Assembly: GCA_003162255.1 (NCBI GenBank)
Contig: PMMJ01000466.1
Span: 4,406 to 13,567, forward strand
Direction: 5' to 3'
Source of the DNA: Acidobacteriaceae bacterium
GTDB taxonomy: Bacteria > Acidobacteriota > Terriglobia > Terriglobales > Acidobacteriaceae
Length of the DNA: 9,162 nucleotides
Made by a program: the position numbers and the translations under genes. Of the stretch, positions 6,950 to 9,162 are shown one piece after another (within the stretch, counting starts at the first letter, position 1; every line of letters starts with the position of its first letter). A model generated the notes under the pieces. The model was not told the DNA's origin, did not search any database, and worked only from the letters and a program-made list of their open reading frames with translations.

Positions 6950-8668
6950 ATGAGTCCGAAGACGAAGAGCTTGTTTTTCTCCTTGTTGTTGTTCCTGTTC
7001 GTGCCAATGGCTCGAAGCGAAGACAAGAACCAAGCAGCGACCACATTCACTGCTCGCACAGAAATGGTGTTGGTCCCGGTTGTAGTCACCGAGAAGTCAG
7101 GTGTCCACTCGGCGGGACTGAGCAAGGGTGATTTCGAAATTCTGGAAAATGGGAAAGGGAAACCGATCGCCACGTTCGAGGAAATCAAGAGCACGACGAA
7201 TCGGCCTGCACACGTAGCCAACGCGCGGGGTGTTTACAGCAATGCTCTCAGCGCCGATGCCAGCCCTAAGCGTCTGACCATTTTCGCGCTCGATTTGGTA
7301 AACACTCCCTTCATGGACCAAGCCTACGCGCGCCAGCAACTCATTAAGTTCCTGGCGAGCCGCGTCTCCAGCCAGGAGCCGATCGCTCTGGTCGCGATCA
7401 AAGGCAACGGGATTAAAGTGCTGCACGATTTTACTTCCGACCCGGCAGTACTGGTTCAGGCATTAAGACGGGTTTCCGGGGAAATTCCCGCGCTGAACGG
7501 AACCATCGCTGGCGATGATGTGGCCGCGGAAACTGACGCCCTGAGCAGCTTTGCGGGTGAGAACGGCGAATATGTGGCGTTGGCCGAGCGGCAGGCAATC
7601 ACCGTGACGCTGGAGTCGTTTCAGCATGTCGCAGAGGCGTATGCCGGTGTTCCGGGCCGAAAATCGTTAATCTGGGCCACCGCGGCTTTTCCTTTTGCCT
7701 TAGACCCCGTAAGCGGGACGATTATGTTGCCCCATGTCTTCTCCCAAGGCAGCACCACGATAGCAGGCGGAGGCATGGATCGCACGATGTCCCGCAGTGG
7801 CGAGATGGCTCCCTTGCCCGACAATACTCAGGTGCGCGTCGCGGATGATTTGAAATCCCTGGAACCGCTGTACCAGCGCACCCTCCAAATGCTCAACGAT
7901 GCCGGCATCTCCGTCTATCCAGTGGATGCCCGCGGCTTGATGGTTTTTTTCCCGGGAGCCAATGTAAGCCAGATCCAGGGACTAGGATCCGTCAAACAAG
8001 CCATCTTCGAGGCAACGCGCGACACCATGGTTGGTTTCGCGGACATGACAGGAGGCAAAGCCTTTTACAACCGCAACGATTTGGACATTGCTTTTCAAAA
8101 GGCGGCCGACGATTCCTCCACTTACTACATGCTGGGCTATTACCTGGACAAGAATGCCAAACCCGGGTGGCACAAGTTACAAGTCAAAGTGAGACGGGGA
8201 GGGACGGAGGTACGTGCCCGGAACGGTTTTTTTGTAACCGACGCCAAGAAAGTGGACAACCGCAAAATGGATATCAGTCTTGCGCTGGTTTCCCCACTGG
8301 ACTATACGGGAGTGCCGCTCAGCGTGCGCTGGACCAGCTTGCAAGCAGCCGGGGCCAAGAAGAAAATCCATTTTCAGATCACCCTGCCCCCAAATGCCAA
8401 CATAGTAGACACTACGAACAATAATTTTGTGAGTTTAGAATTTGTCGCCGTAGTGCGGACACCCAGTGGCGATCCGGCCGACCAGTTCTCCCAGCACGTC
8501 GAAACGAATTTTAAGCCGGATAGCTTGCAGTCTTTCCAAAAGGACGGTCTGAACTACGGCAACGATGTGATTGTGCCCCCCGGAGAATATTCCGTGCGCT
8601 TTGTCGTGCGGAACAATGTGGATGGACGGATGGGTAGCGTGATGGCTTCGTTGCGGGTGGCGCCTTAG
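6950..8668 (+). CDS. Exported VWFA-related Acidobacterial-domain protein
   Basis: A complete 572-residue protein. A signal peptide (KTKSLFFSLLLFLFVPMARS, cleavage near residue 23) marks it as exported; no later membrane segment is seen. It matches the TIGR03436-type 'VWFA-related Acidobacterial domain' pattern: a beta-strand entry MVLVPVVVTEK then LSKGDFEILENGKGKPI (about 57-73), RLTIFALDLVNTPFMDQ opening the VWA fold (about 108-124), VPGRKSLIWATAAFPF (234-249), LQMLNDAGISVYPVDARG (312-329), GGKAFYNRNDL and YYMLGYYLDKNAKPGWHKLQVKV. The C-terminal third is beta-rich (PPGEYSVRFVV). The metal site is degraded: DxSxS reads D115-L-V-N-T, and the usual TDG is ATAA. Family members are abundant and functionally uncharacterised; VWA domains usually bind proteins. 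It follows the sulfatase gene by 83 bp on the same strand, suggesting co-expression. I see no terminator after it. Confidence 0.92.
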   Translation: MSPKTKSLFFSLLLFLFVPMARSEDKNQAATTFTARTEMVLVPVVVTEKSGVHSAGLSKGDFEILENGKGKPIATFEEIKSTTNRPAHVANARGVYSNALSADASPKRLTIFALDLVNTPFMDQAYARQQLIKFLASRVSSQEPIALVAIKGNGIKVLHDFTSDPAVLVQALRRVSGEIPALNGTIAGDDVAAETDALSSFAGENGEYVALAERQAITVTLESFQHVAEAYAGVPGRKSLIWATAAFPFALDPVSGTIMLPHVFSQGSTTIAGGGMDRTMSRSGEMAPLPDNTQVRVADDLKSLEPLYQRTLQMLNDAGISVYPVDARGLMVFFPGANVSQIQGLGSVKQAIFEATRDTMVGFADMTGGKAFYNRNDLDIAFQKAADDSSTYYMLGYYLDKNAKPGWHKLQVKVRRGGTEVRARNGFFVTDAKKVDNRKMDISLALVSPLDYTGVPLSVRWTSLQAAGAKKKIHFQITLPPNANIVDTTNNNFVSLEFVAVVRTPSGDPADQFSQHVETNFKPDSLQSFQKDGLNYGNDVIVPPGEYSVRFVVRNNVDGRMGSVMASLRVAP

Positions 8669-8840
8669 ACTGCGGAGCGTCACCTCAGCCATCATCCTTT
8701 CACGCGGGAGTACGCCCTGCTTGGCTATCGTCGAAGGCGTCACTGAATAAACGAGCCTTCGCCGTCGGGGAGGGAGGGCACCTTCAGTTCGAGCGCCAGC
8801 GCTCTGATTGAATGCCCCACTGAAATGCACGTTCGGTTTC
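8669..8840. other. Convergent intergenic gap with two inverted repeats
   Basis: This 172-bp gap separates two genes that run towards each other. It contains CGAAGGC (8732-8738) with GCCTTCG (8755-8761) around a 16-nt AT-rich loop, and GAGCGC (8791-8796) with GCGCTC (8799-8804) around CA. Neither is followed by a T-run on either strand, so intrinsic termination is not supported. The open frames crossing it on both strands are out of register with the flanking genes and have no protein-like pattern. Confidence 0.45.
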
Positions 8841-9162
8841 CTACTTTTCTGTTCTGTCCCGCTGCCGTTTCGCGTCCGCGGCGCGCCCGGTGTGTTCGTA
8901 GGCTTCGGCGAGGGAGAGGTGTGCCGGGGCGAAGGCAGGCAGGCGGCCAGTGGCGATTTCGAGGTGGATGATCGCGGTCTTGAAGTCACCGGATTTTAGC
9001 AGGCATGCACCGATTTCGTAGTTCGCCCAGGCGGAGTCGGGCTGGAGTTCGATCGCTTTGTGCAGATGCTTGGCCGCCTCGGCGTATTGCCCTTTCCGGG
9101 CCAGCGCCGCTCCGAGCGTGTACTGCGCCAGGTAGAGGTTGGGATCGGCGGAGACGATGGGC
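8841..9162 (-). CDS. TPR-repeat protein, C-terminal part (start beyond window)
   Basis: Reverse-strand reading from the window edge gives 106 residues ending RDRTEK and TAG (8841-8843). Three TPR units are visible: residues about 8-42 (YTLGAALARKGQYAEAAKHL, ending ELQPD), about 43-76 (WANYEIGACLLKSGDFKTAI) and about 77-104 (AHLSLAEAYEHTGRAADAKR). TPRs form helical scaffolds for protein contacts; in Acidobacteriota such tails are common on exported TPR-only proteins, sulfatase-TPR fusions and UnbV/ASPIC-type proteins, so the N-terminal domain must be seen before naming it. It is convergent with the VWFA gene and not part of that operon. The C-terminal TPR layout resembles the tail of the sulfatase-fold protein, but the two are not near-identical. 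Confidence 0.88.
   Translation of the reverse strand, partial: PIVSADPNLYLAQYTLGAALARKGQYAEAAKHLHKAIELQPDSAWANYEIGACLLKSGDFKTAIIHLEIATGRLPAFAPAHLSLAEAYEHTGRAADAKRQRDRTEK

Noticed and set aside
973..8668. Receptor, sulfatase-fold enzyme and VWFA protein as a single polysaccharide-utilisation operon
   Set aside because: A strong intrinsic terminator follows the receptor gene, there is no SusD-like partner and no glycoside hydrolase in the window.
8732..8804. Inverted repeats in the convergent gap as a bidirectional terminator
   Set aside because: No T-run follows either hairpin on either strand and one loop is 16 nt.
8435..8989. Minus-strand open frame of 184 codons covering the convergent gap
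   Set aside because: It overlaps the VWFA C-terminus and is out of frame with the TPR protein; the sequence is low in protein-like pattern and rich in Arg/Pro/Ser, typical of GC-rich shadow frames.

Overview
The window looks like chromosomal DNA from a soil-type Acidobacteriota (Terriglobia, Koribacter or Sulfotelmatobacter-like). This is inferred from protein families, not from a marker gene. The evidence is a very large Oar-type TonB-dependent receptor with an N-terminal carboxypeptidase-regulatory-like domain, a secreted protein of the 'VWFA-related Acidobacterial domain' family (TIGR03436 type), a sulfatase-fold enzyme fused to TPRs, and coding GC near 60%. I see no rRNA, tRNA, CRISPR array, transposase, integrase or phage gene.

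Layout: (1) 1-455, minus strand: the first 151 codons of a DegT/DnrJ/EryC1/StrS-type sugar aminotransferase, cut by the window edge. (2) 456-972: a divergent intergenic region with a likely extended -10 promoter for the aminotransferase, a 7-bp-stem hairpin, three 9-bp tandem repeats and an AT-rich leader for the next gene. (3) 973-4575, plus: a 1200-residue outer-membrane TonB-dependent receptor, closed by a strong intrinsic terminator. (4) 4662-4829, minus: a short stop-terminated frame that reads like the tail of a lost gene (tentative). (5) 4830-6866, plus: an exported sulfatase/phosphotransferase-fold enzyme with five C-terminal TPRs. (6) 6950-8668, plus: an exported VWFA-related protein, 83 bp after gene 5 and probably co-transcribed with it. 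(7) 8669-8840: a convergent gap with two GC-rich inverted repeats. (8) 8841-9162, minus: the C-terminal 106 residues of a TPR protein.

The three complete genes all encode proteins predicted to leave the cytoplasm. The receptor would import or bind a ligand at the outer membrane. The sulfatase-fold enzyme and the VWFA protein would act in the periplasm or outside, with TPR and VWFA modules supplying protein contacts. A joint pathway is inference from adjacency only; the terminator after the receptor gene argues for two transcription units. The aminotransferase belongs to another unit, probably for surface-polysaccharide sugars.

I found no clear new system. The points most worth a second look are the sulfatase-fold enzyme with threonine where the formylglycine Cys/Ser should be, the VWFA protein with a degraded metal site, the possible fossil reading frame at 4662-4829, and the short repeats at 487-567.
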